From assembly GCF_022968135.1 (NCBI RefSeq), contig NZ_JALJRA010000023.1:1-62732 (forward strand): a stretch of DNA of 62,732 bases, written 5' to 3'. Positions 46,372 through 54,529 of the stretch are shown here, piece by piece (positions within the stretch are counted from its first letter, which is position 1; every line of letters starts with the position of its first letter). The notes below the pieces were generated by a model. It saw only the letters and a program-made list of their open reading frames with translations, was not told where the DNA came from and did not search any database. The translations under genes and the position numbers were made by a program. The stretch is from Pseudorhizobium tarimense (lineage in GTDB: Bacteria > Pseudomonadota > Alphaproteobacteria > Rhizobiales > Rhizobiaceae).

Positions 46372-47625
46372 TCAATGCGCCACGGCGGCCGCCGCCGCTT
46401 CGTCGATCAGGCGGCCGGTGCGGAAACGGTCGAGCGTCAAGCCTGCCGCGAGCTTGTGCGGCTCGCCCTTCGCAATCAGATGGGCAAAGAGGTTTGCTGA
46501 ACCCGGCGTCGCCTTGAAGCCGCCCGTTCCCCAGCCGCAGTTGACGAAAAGACCCGGCACCGGCGTGACGCTCTGGATCGCGGAGCGATCCGGCGTATTG
46601 TCGGTAATGCCGCCCCATTGGCGCATCATCTTGACGCGCCGGAACATCGGGAAGAGCTCGCAGATTGCATCCAGCGTATGCGTGATGATCTGCAGGCCTC
46701 CCGTCTGGCTGTAGGAATTGTACTGGTCGGTCCCGGCGCCGATCACGAGCTCGCCTTTGTCCGACTGGGAGATGTAGGCATGCACGGTGTTCGACATGAC
46801 GACGCAGGGGAAAATGGGCTTTAGCGGCTCCGACACGAGCGCCTGCAGCGGATTGGAATGCAGTGGCACCCGAACACCCGCCATCTCCATCACCACGGAG
46901 GAATGTCCTGCGGCCGACACGCCGATCTTCTTGGCGCCGATGAAGCCGCGATTGGTCTCCACCCCCGTCACCTCGCCGTTCAGCCCGCGACGGATTCCGG
47001 TGACTTCGGTGTTCTGGATGATATGCACGCCGCGGTCGGACGCAGCGCGGGCATAGCCCCAGGCGACTGCGTCGTGGCGCGCCGTGCCGCCCCGCTTCTG
47101 CAAGGCCGCCCCGTTGATCGGGTAGCGTGCGGTCTTGGAGATATCGAGCGGCGGACAGTAGGCCTTCGCCTGCTCCGGCGTCAGCCATTCGTTGTCGATG
47201 CCGTAGAGCCGGTTGGCATTGATGTGCCGCTTGAAGCTCTGCATGTCATGCGTGTTGTGCGACAGCATCATCACGCCGCGCGGCGAATACATGACGTTGT
47301 AGTTCAGATCCTGGCTCAAGCCTTCCCAGAGCTTCAGGGAATGCTCGTAGATGTCCATGCTCTCTTCGTAGAGATAGTTGGAGCGGATGATGGTGGTGTT
47401 GCGGCCGGTATTGCCGCCGCCGAGCCAGCCCTTTTCCAGCACCGCCACATTGGTGATGCCGTGCTCTTTCGCCAGATAATAGGCGGCTCCGAGCCCGTGC
47501 CCTCCACCGCCGACGATGATTACGTCATAGCTCGAGCGCGGCTCTGGCGACGACCATTGCGCCTCCCAGCCTTTATGGGCCCGCAGCGCCTCGCGAGCCA
47601 GAGCGAAGACCGAATATTTGCGCAT
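46372..47625 (-). CDS. soxB: Sarcosine oxidase beta subunit
   Basis: A 417-residue flavoprotein of the DAO family and the catalytic subunit of sarcosine oxidase. The FAD loop is DVIIVGGGGHGLGAAYYLAK, followed by GWLGGGNTGRNTTIIRSNYL. His184 in GGTARHDAVAWGYA is the likely site of covalent FMN attachment, as in characterised tetrameric enzymes. It begins MRKYSVFALAREAL, the standard SoxB start, and is the first gene of the operon; the promoter must lie in the 169 bp upstream, where I recognise no element. Confidence 0.95.
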   Translation of the reverse strand: MRKYSVFALAREALRAHKGWEAQWSSPEPRSSYDVIIVGGGGHGLGAAYYLAKEHGITNVAVLEKGWLGGGNTGRNTTIIRSNYLYEESMDIYEHSLKLWEGLSQDLNYNVMYSPRGVMMLSHNTHDMQSFKRHINANRLYGIDNEWLTPEQAKAYCPPLDISKTARYPINGAALQKRGGTARHDAVAWGYARAASDRGVHIIQNTEVTGIRRGLNGEVTGVETNRGFIGAKKIGVSAAGHSSVVMEMAGVRVPLHSNPLQALVSEPLKPIFPCVVMSNTVHAYISQSDKGELVIGAGTDQYNSYSQTGGLQIITHTLDAICELFPMFRRVKMMRQWGGITDNTPDRSAIQSVTPVPGLFVNCGWGTGGFKATPGSANLFAHLIAKGEPHKLAAGLTLDRFRTGRLIDEAAAAAVAH

Positions 47626-47794
47626 GTCGCCCTTTCAATTCCTCAAAGAACGGAGGTGCCTGAAGGACATACCCATCGCAAATCGACAGGAGCCGCAATA
47701 GCGTTTTTGCGACTCCTCACGGATTTGTTTCGACACGAGGTGGTGACAATCTGCCTCTCCGGGTGCGTCCGCCGGCACCAGGCTGTGCTGCCAC

Positions 47795-48250
47795 TTATCC
47801 GCGCTGCGACGAGAGGCTATCGCCCTGCCTCCAAAAGAAACCCGCCGAAAACAGGGGCAGCCAGACGAGCACCGGCTGAAACGGCAGACGCAAGCAGTGA
47901 TAGAGCCCCTGCCACGCGGCGGCATCGCCAGTTCCCAAGGCATCTATTGCTTGCTTCACGTTCGCTGGAAAGACGCAGACGGCGTAGAGCGCGAGGCCGA
48001 TGCCCGCATATGTCTTCAAAGCAGGAAAGAGCAGGCCGACCGCACCCGCGATCTACGCAAGCCCGGTCAGGAAGATGAGTGCCTTGGGCTCGGGAACCCA
48101 GGACGGAGTGATGCTGAGGAACGGATCAGGGAAGGCAACGTGGAGGATGCCGGCCAGGCCATAGAAGCAGGCAAGCAGTACGCGTCAACGGCTGCGCCAG
48201 AGCTCTTTTCGCGCCGTCTGCCGAGACACGCCGTCTCCCCTGCCAACCAT
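47795..48250 (-). pseudogene. DoxX-family membrane protein with two in-frame stop codons
   Basis: One reading frame from ATG 48250 encodes a complete DoxX-like protein but for two stops. TGA at 48185-48187 falls in RSR-stop-RVLLACFYGLAG, a likely TGG to TGA change, and TAG at 48053-48055 falls in FLTGLA-stop-IAGAVGLL, a likely GAG to TAG change. Intact parts include FPDPFLSITPSWVPEPKALI, KTYAGIGLALYAVCVFPANV and LRLPFQPVLVWLPLF, with the four-helix DoxX pattern. There are no frameshifts, which suggests recent inactivation. The intact gene would be a quinone-linked or unknown inner-membrane protein. Confidence 0.82.
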
Positions 48251-48290
48251 CAACAACGCTCGCCCTTCGTGGCCGGCCGATCAACACTGC

Positions 48291-49265
48291 TCATGCCTTC
48301 AGCAGCACCTTGCCCTTTCGGCCCGGCTCTGCTGCCGCCGCGGCAGCGCGGTTGATCTCGGAAAGCGGAAAGACCTCCGACACCGTCAACCGCACATCGC
48401 CAGCCGCTACCGCCTGGACGATCTCGGAGATGAGGCTCGCCAGCTTTTCCGCACCGAGCCTCGGAGCGATCTTTGCGAGCCAGAAACCCTTCACCTCTGC
48501 TTCCTTGAAGATCAGGTCGCTCGCCGACAATTCCAGCGGTCGTCCGGACATGAGGCCGAAGGAAATCAGCACCCCCTTCTGGCCCAGCAGCGACAACAAC
48601 TGGCCTGCAGCCGGACCACCGACGCCGTCGACGGCCGCCGCAATGGGAGCGCCCTGCGTGATTGCCGTCACGTGATCCCTCCAGCCTTCGTCGGAGGTGG
48701 AAACGATGTTGCCGATGCCCAGTGCCGCCAGTTCCTCCACCGCTGCGTGGCGGCGGACAAGGCCCAGCACATTGATCCCCCGTGGGACTGCGAACTTCGC
48801 CAGTGCCTTGCCGACGGCACCGTTGGCGGCGTTCTGCACGATCCACCCGCCGCGCTCCACGCCGGCAAAGGCTAGAAGTGTCAGTGCACTCAATGGCATG
48901 GAAACCAGCTGAGCGGCGGCTTCGTCGGAGATCTCGTCCGGCACGGGAACCGCCGAAGCGCCCGGCGCAATGTAATAATCCGCCCAGCTCCCTCGGCCCG
49001 ATGCCGCCACGCGTTGCCCCACTTGAAGATGCGTCACGCCTTCTCCTAAAGCATCGACGGTCCCCACCGCCTCTGTTCCAGCCGGAGCCGGAAGCTCCGG
49101 CTTGAACCCGTAATCGCCGCTGACGGTCAGCAAGTCGTGATTGTGGATCGACGCCATCACCATCTTCACCCGGATCTGGCCGGCTGCGGGAGTGGGTAAT
49201 TCGCTGTCGACGAGTTCCAGAACCTTGGCAGGATCGCCGAATCGGGAATGAGACGCGCTGCGCAT
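48291..49265 (-). CDS. Zinc-independent alcohol dehydrogenase / quinone oxidoreductase-like MDR protein
   Basis: About 324 residues from ATG 49265 with GGAGGAAACA upstream; the longer frame adds 26 unrelated residues. It is a medium-chain dehydrogenase/reductase: GroES-like N-terminus (IRVKMVMASIHNHDLLTVSG, PAPAGTEAVGTVDALGEGV) and Rossmann domain with IVQNAANGAVGKALAKFA, the NADP-binding loop of quinone oxidoreductases. Zinc-binding cysteines of classical alcohol dehydrogenases are missing. It probably reduces enones or quinones with NADPH. The substrate is unknown. Confidence 0.88.
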   Translation of the reverse strand: MRSASHSRFGDPAKVLELVDSELPTPAAGQIRVKMVMASIHNHDLLTVSGDYGFKPELPAPAGTEAVGTVDALGEGVTHLQVGQRVAASGRGSWADYYIAPGASAVPVPDEISDEAAAQLVSMPLSALTLLAFAGVERGGWIVQNAANGAVGKALAKFAVPRGINVLGLVRRHAAVEELAALGIGNIVSTSDEGWRDHVTAITQGAPIAAAVDGVGGPAAGQLLSLLGQKGVLISFGLMSGRPLELSASDLIFKEAEVKGFWLAKIAPRLGAEKLASLISEIVQAVAAGDVRLTVSEVFPLSEINRAAAAAAEPGRKGKVLLKA

Positions 49266-49526
49266 TGTTTCCTCCGCTCCAGTGGCGCTGACGAGAAAAA
49301 AGCCTTGTGGCTTTCCCTCACCGATATAGAGGCGCAAAGACATCTGGCGACGCTGTCGCTCAACTTTTGATTTTCATCGGCTGCAGCCCCTATGCCATAT
49401 GGACTTCCGCCGATCTTTCTGATATCTGCCTGTCCCAATCGCACGGCTTGTCGCCGGGCTTACATATTTTTTCGCCTCGAATCGGCAGATCCTGGCGATC
49501 AACCAACCAAAGGAACGGGATTACAC

Positions 49527-49754
49527 GTGCAGGTACTTGTCCGCGACAACAACGTTGATCAGGCTCTCCGCGCTCTCAAGAAGAAGATGCAGCGCGAAGG
49601 CATCTTCCGTGAAATGAAGATGCGCGACTACTACGAAAAGCCTTCCCAGAAGCGTGCGCGTGAAAAGGCCGAGGCTGTTCGCCGCGTCCGCAAGCTGGCC
49701 CGCAAGCGCATGCAGCGCGAAGGCCTAATTGCCGCTCCGCGTGCTGGTCGTTAA
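49527..49754 (+). CDS. rpsU: 30S ribosomal protein S21
   Basis: A 75-residue basic protein from GTG 49527 with AAGGAA upstream; residues after the start are QVLVRDNNVDQALRALKKKM, diagnostic of bS21. The C-terminal part is Lys/Arg-rich (KRAREKAEAVRRVRKLARKR). S21 helps the 30S subunit pair with mRNA ribosome-binding sites. Rhizobia often have more than one copy. It is monocistronic with a strong terminator. Confidence 0.97.
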   Translation: MQVLVRDNNVDQALRALKKKMQREGIFREMKMRDYYEKPSQKRAREKAEAVRRVRKLARKRMQREGLIAAPRAGR

Positions 49755-49790
49755 TCGGCCGCTTTTTCGACGTTTTTGACGTGCTTATGA

Positions 49791-49826
49791 GGCGGGGGCG
49801 ACAGGGTCGCCACCGCCTTTACTTTT
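49791..49826 (+). terminator. Terminator of rpsU
   Basis: GGCGG-G-GGCGAC (49791-49802) pairs with GTCGCC-A-CCGCC (49806-49817) around loop AGG. The 11-bp stem is followed by TTTACTTTT. It lies 36 bases after the rpsU stop codon. Confidence 0.88.
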
Positions 49827-49872
49827 ATCGGACCAAGCATCCGCTTCTGCAAGAGACGAGGAACCGCGCCTG

Positions 49873-50757
49873 ATGGCCTTCAAGACTGCTGCTCCTTCTT
49901 CCGCAACAATCGGCTTTTCGGCTATCACCGCATCTTCCCGTGGCAAAACCGCCCTTTCAGCCCTGGCGCTGGCCTCGGCCGTTCTGCTTGCCGGCTGCTC
50001 GACCACCTCCCAGACCAGCGATCTGATCACCGTCGACCGCGCACAGGGCTCCGAGCAGAATATTGCCTCGCTGACCTCGGTCATTGCCTCCAACCCGCAG
50101 GATCCTGAAGGCTACAACGTCCGTGGCTCCGCTTACGGCCGCGCCGGCGAGTTCAACCGCGCCCTGGACGACTTCAACCAGGCGATCCAGCTGAACCCGC
50201 AGTTCTACCAGGCCTATGCCAATCGGGCGCTGGTCTACCGCAACATGGGCAAGCCCGTGGAAGCGGCCAACGATTATAATCGCGCCCTGCAGATCAACCC
50301 GAACTACGACGTCGCCTATATCGGCCGCGGCAATATCTATCGGCAGGCCGGCCGCACCGACGAAGCCTTCAACGACTTTAACCGCGCCATTCAGCTCGAC
50401 ACGACGGACGGCCGCGCCTACCACAACCGCGGGCTGATCTACCAGCTGCGCGGCCAGCACGCCCAGGCGATCGAGGATTTCTCCAAGGCGATCTCGCTCT
50501 CGTCCACGGCACCTGAGCCCTATAACGGTCGTGCCGTCTCCTACCTGGCGCTGGGTGATGACGAGAATGCCTTCGCCGACATCAACCATGCGATCGAGCT
50601 GAACGACAAGCTGGCCGAATCCTGGACCAACCAGGGCCTCGTCTACGAGCGCCGCGGCGATACCCAGCGCGCTGCGCGTTCCTATTCGCATGCCGCCCAG
50701 CTCGACCCCAACTACCAGCCGGCCAAGGATGGTCTGGCGCGCACGCGCGGCAGCTAG
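49873..50757 (+). CDS. TPR-repeat lipoprotein
   Basis: A 294-residue protein. A signal peptide with lipobox LLAGC (Cys about residue 42) predicts a lipid-anchored envelope protein. From about residue 75 to 285 run six tetratricopeptide repeats, for example AEFNRALDDFNQAIQLNPQF-like GEFNRALDDFNQAIQLNPQF, AYANRALVYRNMGKPVEAAN and AYHNRGLIYQLRGQHAQAIE. Similar NlpI-like proteins scaffold peptidoglycan enzymes, but the partner here is unknown. The ATG lies after GAGACGAGGAA. Confidence 0.87.
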   Translation: MAFKTAAPSSATIGFSAITASSRGKTALSALALASAVLLAGCSTTSQTSDLITVDRAQGSEQNIASLTSVIASNPQDPEGYNVRGSAYGRAGEFNRALDDFNQAIQLNPQFYQAYANRALVYRNMGKPVEAANDYNRALQINPNYDVAYIGRGNIYRQAGRTDEAFNDFNRAIQLDTTDGRAYHNRGLIYQLRGQHAQAIEDFSKAISLSSTAPEPYNGRAVSYLALGDDENAFADINHAIELNDKLAESWTNQGLVYERRGDTQRAARSYSHAAQLDPNYQPAKDGLARTRGS

Positions 50758-50789
50758 CCTTCTCCCCTTTCGCAAGAAGGGAAGGCTAG
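50754..50789. terminator. Hairpin between convergent genes
   Basis: CTAGCCTT (50754-50761) pairs with AAGGCTAG (50782-50789), and CCCTT with AAGGG inside, around a CGCAAG loop. The TPR-gene stop codon is inside the left arm. It lies between the converging TPR and LLM genes and lacks a T tract, so it may act as an mRNA-end stabiliser or weak two-way terminator. Confidence 0.5.
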
Positions 50790-50805
50790 CCGCATAGCTG
50801 ATGTG

Positions 50806-51825
50806 TCAGCGCCAGCCAAGTGCCGGCGCGACATGCTTCAGGATCGCCTCGATCACATGCGCATTGTATTCAACGCCGAGCTGGTTGGGCACCGTCAACA
50901 ACAGCGTGTCTGCTTCCGCAACCGCCTCGTCCTGCCGCAACTCCTCGATCAGCACCTCCGGCTCCGCCGCATAGGAGCGTCCGAAGATGGCACGTGTATT
51001 AGCGTCGATATAGCCGATCGAATCCTGATCCCCGCTCCTGCCGAAATAGGCACGGTCCATGTCGTTGACGATGGCGAAGATGGAGCGTGAGACCGAGACG
51101 CGCGGTGTGCGCGTATGGCCGGCCTCCCTCCAGGCATCGCGATAGGCGCGGATCTGCTTGGCCTGCTGGATGTGGAAGGCCTCACCCGTCTCGTCGTCCT
51201 TCAACGTCGACGACTGCAGGTTCATGCCGAGCTTTGCGGCCCAGACCGCCGTGGCGTTCGAGCCAGCCCCCCACCAGATGCGCTCACGCAGGCCTTCGGA
51301 GAAGGGCTCCAGGCGCAGCATGCCCGGCGGGTTGGGGAACATCGGCCGTGGATTCGGCTTGGCGAAACCTTCGCCCTTCAGCACATCCAGGAAGACCTCC
51401 GCATGCCGGCGTCCCATGTCGGCCTCGCTCTGACCGTCCTGCGGCTCGTAGCCGAAATAGCGCCAGCCATCGATCACCTGCTCCGGCGACCCGCGGCTGA
51501 TGCCGAGCTGCAGGCGTCCGCCCGAGATCAGGTCGGCGGCACCGGCATCCTCGGCCATGTAAAGCGGGTTCTCATAGCGCATGTCGATCACGCCCGTGCC
51601 GATCTCGATCTTGCTCGTCTTCGCCCCAACGGCGGCGAGCAGCGGAAACGGCGACGCAAGCTGGCGGGCGAAATGGTGGACGCGGAAGTAGGCGCCGTCG
51701 GCGCCGAGCTCTTCAGCCGCAACGGACAGATCGATCGACTGCAGCAGTGCATCGCTTGCCGAGCGCGTGCCCGATTGCGGTGAAGGCGACCAGTGGCCGA
51801 AGGAAAGAAAGCCGATTTTCTTCAT
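50806..51825 (-). CDS. LLM-class (luciferase-like) flavin-dependent oxidoreductase
   Basis: A 339-residue TIM-barrel monooxygenase. The start MKKIGFLSFGHWSPSPQSGT and motifs GADGAYFRVHHFARQLASPF, KIEIGTGVIDMRYENPLYMA and ISGGRLQLGISRGSPEQVI are those of the LLM family that uses FMNH2 from a separate reductase. AAGGAGC precedes the ATG. The substrate is unknown; no reductase gene is adjacent. Confidence 0.9.
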   Translation of the reverse strand: MKKIGFLSFGHWSPSPQSGTRSASDALLQSIDLSVAAEELGADGAYFRVHHFARQLASPFPLLAAVGAKTSKIEIGTGVIDMRYENPLYMAEDAGAADLISGGRLQLGISRGSPEQVIDGWRYFGYEPQDGQSEADMGRRHAEVFLDVLKGEGFAKPNPRPMFPNPPGMLRLEPFSEGLRERIWWGAGSNATAVWAAKLGMNLQSSTLKDDETGEAFHIQQAKQIRAYRDAWREAGHTRTPRVSVSRSIFAIVNDMDRAYFGRSGDQDSIGYIDANTRAIFGRSYAAEPEVLIEELRQDEAVAEADTLLLTVPNQLGVEYNAHVIEAILKHVAPALGWR

Positions 51826-51959
51826 GGGCTGCTCCTTGTGAAGCGCGAACTCAGTTGCAACCTATATGGCACGGCACCACGCGCTTCGTCAGGGCCGAGG
51901 GAGGAGCGGGACCACGACGGATTGTTCGATGATTTTGAACGAGAACCGGCGGATTCGTT

Positions 51960-52363
51960 TCAGTCCGTCAGCTTCAGCGGATTGATCACCGTCAGCCCCG
52001 CCACGGACATTCCATTCTGGAGATCTTCCGAATACACACTATCGCAGCCGCTCTCCAAGGCTGCTGCGTCGATCATCGCCTGGTAGGTCGACAACTGGTG
52101 ACGCCCCGCCAACTGCAAGCCGCGATCATGAATAGCAACCGTCAGTGGCACGACGTCGAGCAACCGCGGATGGCTCTTAGCAACATGGTGAGCTCATCCC
52201 AGGAGAAGTTAAGCTTGCGACGCGCAACATGCGAAAATTCATTGAGAACTTGAATGCTGATGGTGCCGCCCTTCCGCACCTCCTCTTCCGCAGCGTTCGC
52301 TTTTTCTTCGTTTCCCGATGCCAGATAGATCAGAATGTTCGTGTCGATGAAGCTACCGGCCAT
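51960..52363 (-). pseudogene. Second VapC/PIN toxin gene, frameshifted
   Basis: The N-terminal half from ATG 52363 reads MAGSFIDTNILIYLASGNEE and continues to WDELTMLLRAIRG before running out of frame. The C-terminal half continues in another frame as LLDVVPLTVAIHDRGLQLAG then YQAMIDAAALESGCDSVYSE with DLQNGM. A single-base loss near 52168-52171 explains the break. Both halves carry the PIN acids, so the gene was recently functional. Unless rescued by ribosomal frameshifting, the toxin is dead. The upstream antitoxin and operator look intact. Confidence 0.82.
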
Positions 52364-52583
52364 TCGCCTCGTCCCGGTCGAACACGAAATCTTCTGTAAC
52401 CCGTCCCCGATACTGTCTCAGACGCTCGATCAAGGCCTGCCGCGTCGGCTTGCGTGCGACCTCGAATTCATCGGCGTCAACCGCGCGGATCTGAATCTCG
52501 TCGCCCTCTTTTAGATTGAGTGCTTCCACCACCGAAGCGGGGAGCCGCACCGCGAGGCTATTGCCCCATTTGGACACCTGCAT
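52353..52583 (-). CDS. AbrB/MazE-type antitoxin
   Basis: A 76-residue protein from ATG 52583. QVSKWGNSLAVRLPASVVEA followed by LNLKEGDEIQIRAVD is the AbrB/MazE swapped-hairpin DNA-binding domain; the acidic tail (TEDFVFDRDEANGR) would bind the toxin. It overlaps the frameshifted toxin gene by 11 bases. A longer frame starting at 52655 runs through the operator and is rejected. With the toxin broken it is an orphan antitoxin. Confidence 0.88.
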   Translation of the reverse strand: MQVSKWGNSLAVRLPASVVEALNLKEGDEIQIRAVDADEFEVARKPTRQALIERLRQYRGRVTEDFVFDRDEANGR

Positions 52584-52595
52584 GATGCACCTGCG

Positions 52596-52621
52596 GATAT
52601 ACAAGATGGTGTTTGTATATC
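52596..52621. promoter_or_regulatory. Inverted repeat, presumed antitoxin operator
   Basis: GATATACAA (52596-52604) and TTGTATATC (52613-52621) are perfect nine-base arms around an eight-base spacer, 13 bp upstream of the antitoxin ATG. The AT-rich arms likely include the -10 region. It parallels the vapB palindrome at 4994-5022 in position but not in sequence. Confidence 0.78.
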
Positions 52622-52704
52622 TACTCGCGCACGCCGTAAAAGAAAAGCCCGGCACCGGGCCAGGCTCTCTTACTATTCGCTACTCACTACTCGCAAGCAA
52701 TAGC

Positions 52705-54105
52705 TCAGTGCTTCATCGCCTTGACGATATCTTCCGTCATCTTCTTCGCGTCGGCGAGCAGCATCATCGTACCGTCCTTGTAGAACAGCGTGTTGTCTAT
52801 GCCGGCATAGCCGGAGCCGAGCGAGCGCTTGACGAAGAGGCAGGTCTTCGCCTTGTCGACATCAAGGATCGGCATGCCGTAGATCGGCGAGGCCTTGTCG
52901 TCTCGCGCCGCCGGATTGGTAACATCGTTGGCGCCGATGACATAGGCGACATCGGCTTGCGCGAACTCCGCATTGATGTCTTCCAGCTCGAAAACCTCGT
53001 CATAGGGCACGTTCGCTTCAGCGAGCAGCACGTTCATGTGGCCCGGCATACGCCCCGCCACCGGGTGGATCGCGTACTTCACCTCGACGCCGTGCTCTTT
53101 TAGCGTGTCTGCAAGCTCGCGCAGAGCATGCTGTGCCTGGGCAACCGCCATGCCGTAGCCCGGCACGATGATGACCTTCTGGGCGTTCTGCATCAGGAAG
53201 GCCGCGTCGTCGGCCGAACCCTGCTTCACGGTGCGCTGCACGCCGTCGTCCGCCCCAGCCGAGGCGGTCTCGCCGCCGAAGCCGCCGAGGATCACGGAGA
53301 TGAAGGAGCGGTTCATGCCCTTGCACATGATGTAGGAGAGGATCGCCCCCGACGAACCGACCAGCGCCCCGGTGATGATCAGCGCCAGATTGCCGAGCGT
53401 AAAGCCGATGCCTGCCGCCGCCCAGCCCGAATAGGAGTTCAGCATCGAGACGACGACAGGCATGTCGGCGCCGCCGATCGGCACGATGATCAACACGCCG
53501 AGCACCAGCGACAGGCCGACGATCAGCCAGAACTGCGTGTGACTTTCCGTCTGCGTCAGCCCGATGATGAACACCAGGATGGCGATGACGAGGCCGATGT
53601 TGATCCAGTGCCGGTAGGGCAGCAGGATCGGCTTGCCGGACATACGCCCGTCGAGCTTCAGGAAGGCGATGACCGAGCCGGTGAAGGTGATCGCACCGAT
53701 CGCCGCACCCAATGCCATCTCCACCAGCGCCTGACCATGGATGGTTCCGATTTCGCCGATGCCGAAGGAAAGCGGATCGTAGAGGGCCGCGGCTGCGACC
53801 ATGACGGCGGCAAGGCCCACCAGTGAGTGAAAGCCGGCGACCAGCTGCGGCATCGCCGTCATCGGGATGGTACGGGCGATATAGGCGCCAGCCCCGCCAC
53901 CGATCGCGAGTGCGACCAGGATCAGGAGAAAACCGCCAAAGCTGGGCGTCGCCAAAAGCAGCGTCGTGACGATTGCGATCGCCATGCCGATCATGCCGTA
54001 GACATTGCCCTTGCGGCTGGAGGTCGGGTGCGAGAGACCCCGCAGTGCCATGATGAACAGCACCCCGGAGACGAGATAGAGGAAGGCTGCGAAGTTCTGT
54101 GACAT
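52705..54105 (-). CDS. pntB: NAD(P) transhydrogenase, beta subunit
   Basis: A 466-residue membrane protein. Eight or nine helices occupy residues 1-270 (for example MIGMAIAIVTTLLLATPSFG), and the C-terminal dIII domain binds NADP(H): VIIVPGYGMAVAQAQHALREL, HPVAGRMPGHMNVLLAEANV and VIGANDVTNPAARDDK. With PntA1 and PntA2 it couples proton entry to NADPH formation. Last gene of the operon, 13 bp after pntA2. Confidence 0.96.
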   Translation of the reverse strand: MSQNFAAFLYLVSGVLFIMALRGLSHPTSSRKGNVYGMIGMAIAIVTTLLLATPSFGGFLLILVALAIGGGAGAYIARTIPMTAMPQLVAGFHSLVGLAAVMVAAAALYDPLSFGIGEIGTIHGQALVEMALGAAIGAITFTGSVIAFLKLDGRMSGKPILLPYRHWINIGLVIAILVFIIGLTQTESHTQFWLIVGLSLVLGVLIIVPIGGADMPVVVSMLNSYSGWAAAGIGFTLGNLALIITGALVGSSGAILSYIMCKGMNRSFISVILGGFGGETASAGADDGVQRTVKQGSADDAAFLMQNAQKVIIVPGYGMAVAQAQHALRELADTLKEHGVEVKYAIHPVAGRMPGHMNVLLAEANVPYDEVFELEDINAEFAQADVAYVIGANDVTNPAARDDKASPIYGMPILDVDKAKTCLFVKRSLGSGYAGIDNTLFYKDGTMMLLADAKKMTEDIVKAMKH

Positions 54106-54118
54106 ATCCGCAGGACCC

Positions 54119-54529
54119 TCAGCGATCTTTTTTCTTGTACATGGCCAGCATCCGGCTGGTCACCAGGAAGCCGCCGAAGATGTTGACCGAAACGAGCACC
54201 AGCGCCACGAAACCGAAGCCCGTGGCATAACCGCTGGCCGAGATGCCGACCGCAAGCAGCGCACCGACGACGATGACCGAGGAGATGGCGTTCGTAACGG
54301 CCATCAGCGGCGTGTGCAGCGCGGGCGTAACCGACCAGACGACGTAATAGCCGACGAACATCGCCAGCACGAAGATCGCCAGCCGGAAGACGAAGGGATC
54401 GATCGCGCCGCCGGAAACGCCGTGGGCGGCTTGAGCCACCGCATCGGGCGCCTGCTCGGCGGCAACCCGGACCGCGTCCACAGCCTGGTCGAGCCTCTTC
54501 AGCGCCGAATTCATCATGTCGCTTGCCAT
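54119..54529 (-). CDS. pntA2: NAD(P) transhydrogenase, alpha-2 (membrane) subunit
   Basis: A 136-residue protein corresponding to the dII membrane part of PntA. A polar N-terminal 45 residues precede helices FRLAIFVLAMFVGYYVVWSV, LMAVTNAISSVIVVGALLAV and ALVLVSVNIFGGFLVTSRML. Many alphaproteobacteria split PntA into alpha-1 and alpha-2 genes as here. It overlaps the pntA1 stop codon by one base. Confidence 0.93.
   Translation of the reverse strand: MASDMMNSALKRLDQAVDAVRVAAEQAPDAVAQAAHGVSGGAIDPFVFRLAIFVLAMFVGYYVVWSVTPALHTPLMAVTNAISSVIVVGALLAVGISASGYATGFGFVALVLVSVNIFGGFLVTSRMLAMYKKKDR

Noticed and set aside
48185..48187. Selenocysteine or other recoding at the TGA in the DoxX frame
   Set aside because: A second in-frame TAG follows, the position fits an ordinary Trp codon, and no recoding hairpin was noticed; mutation is simpler.
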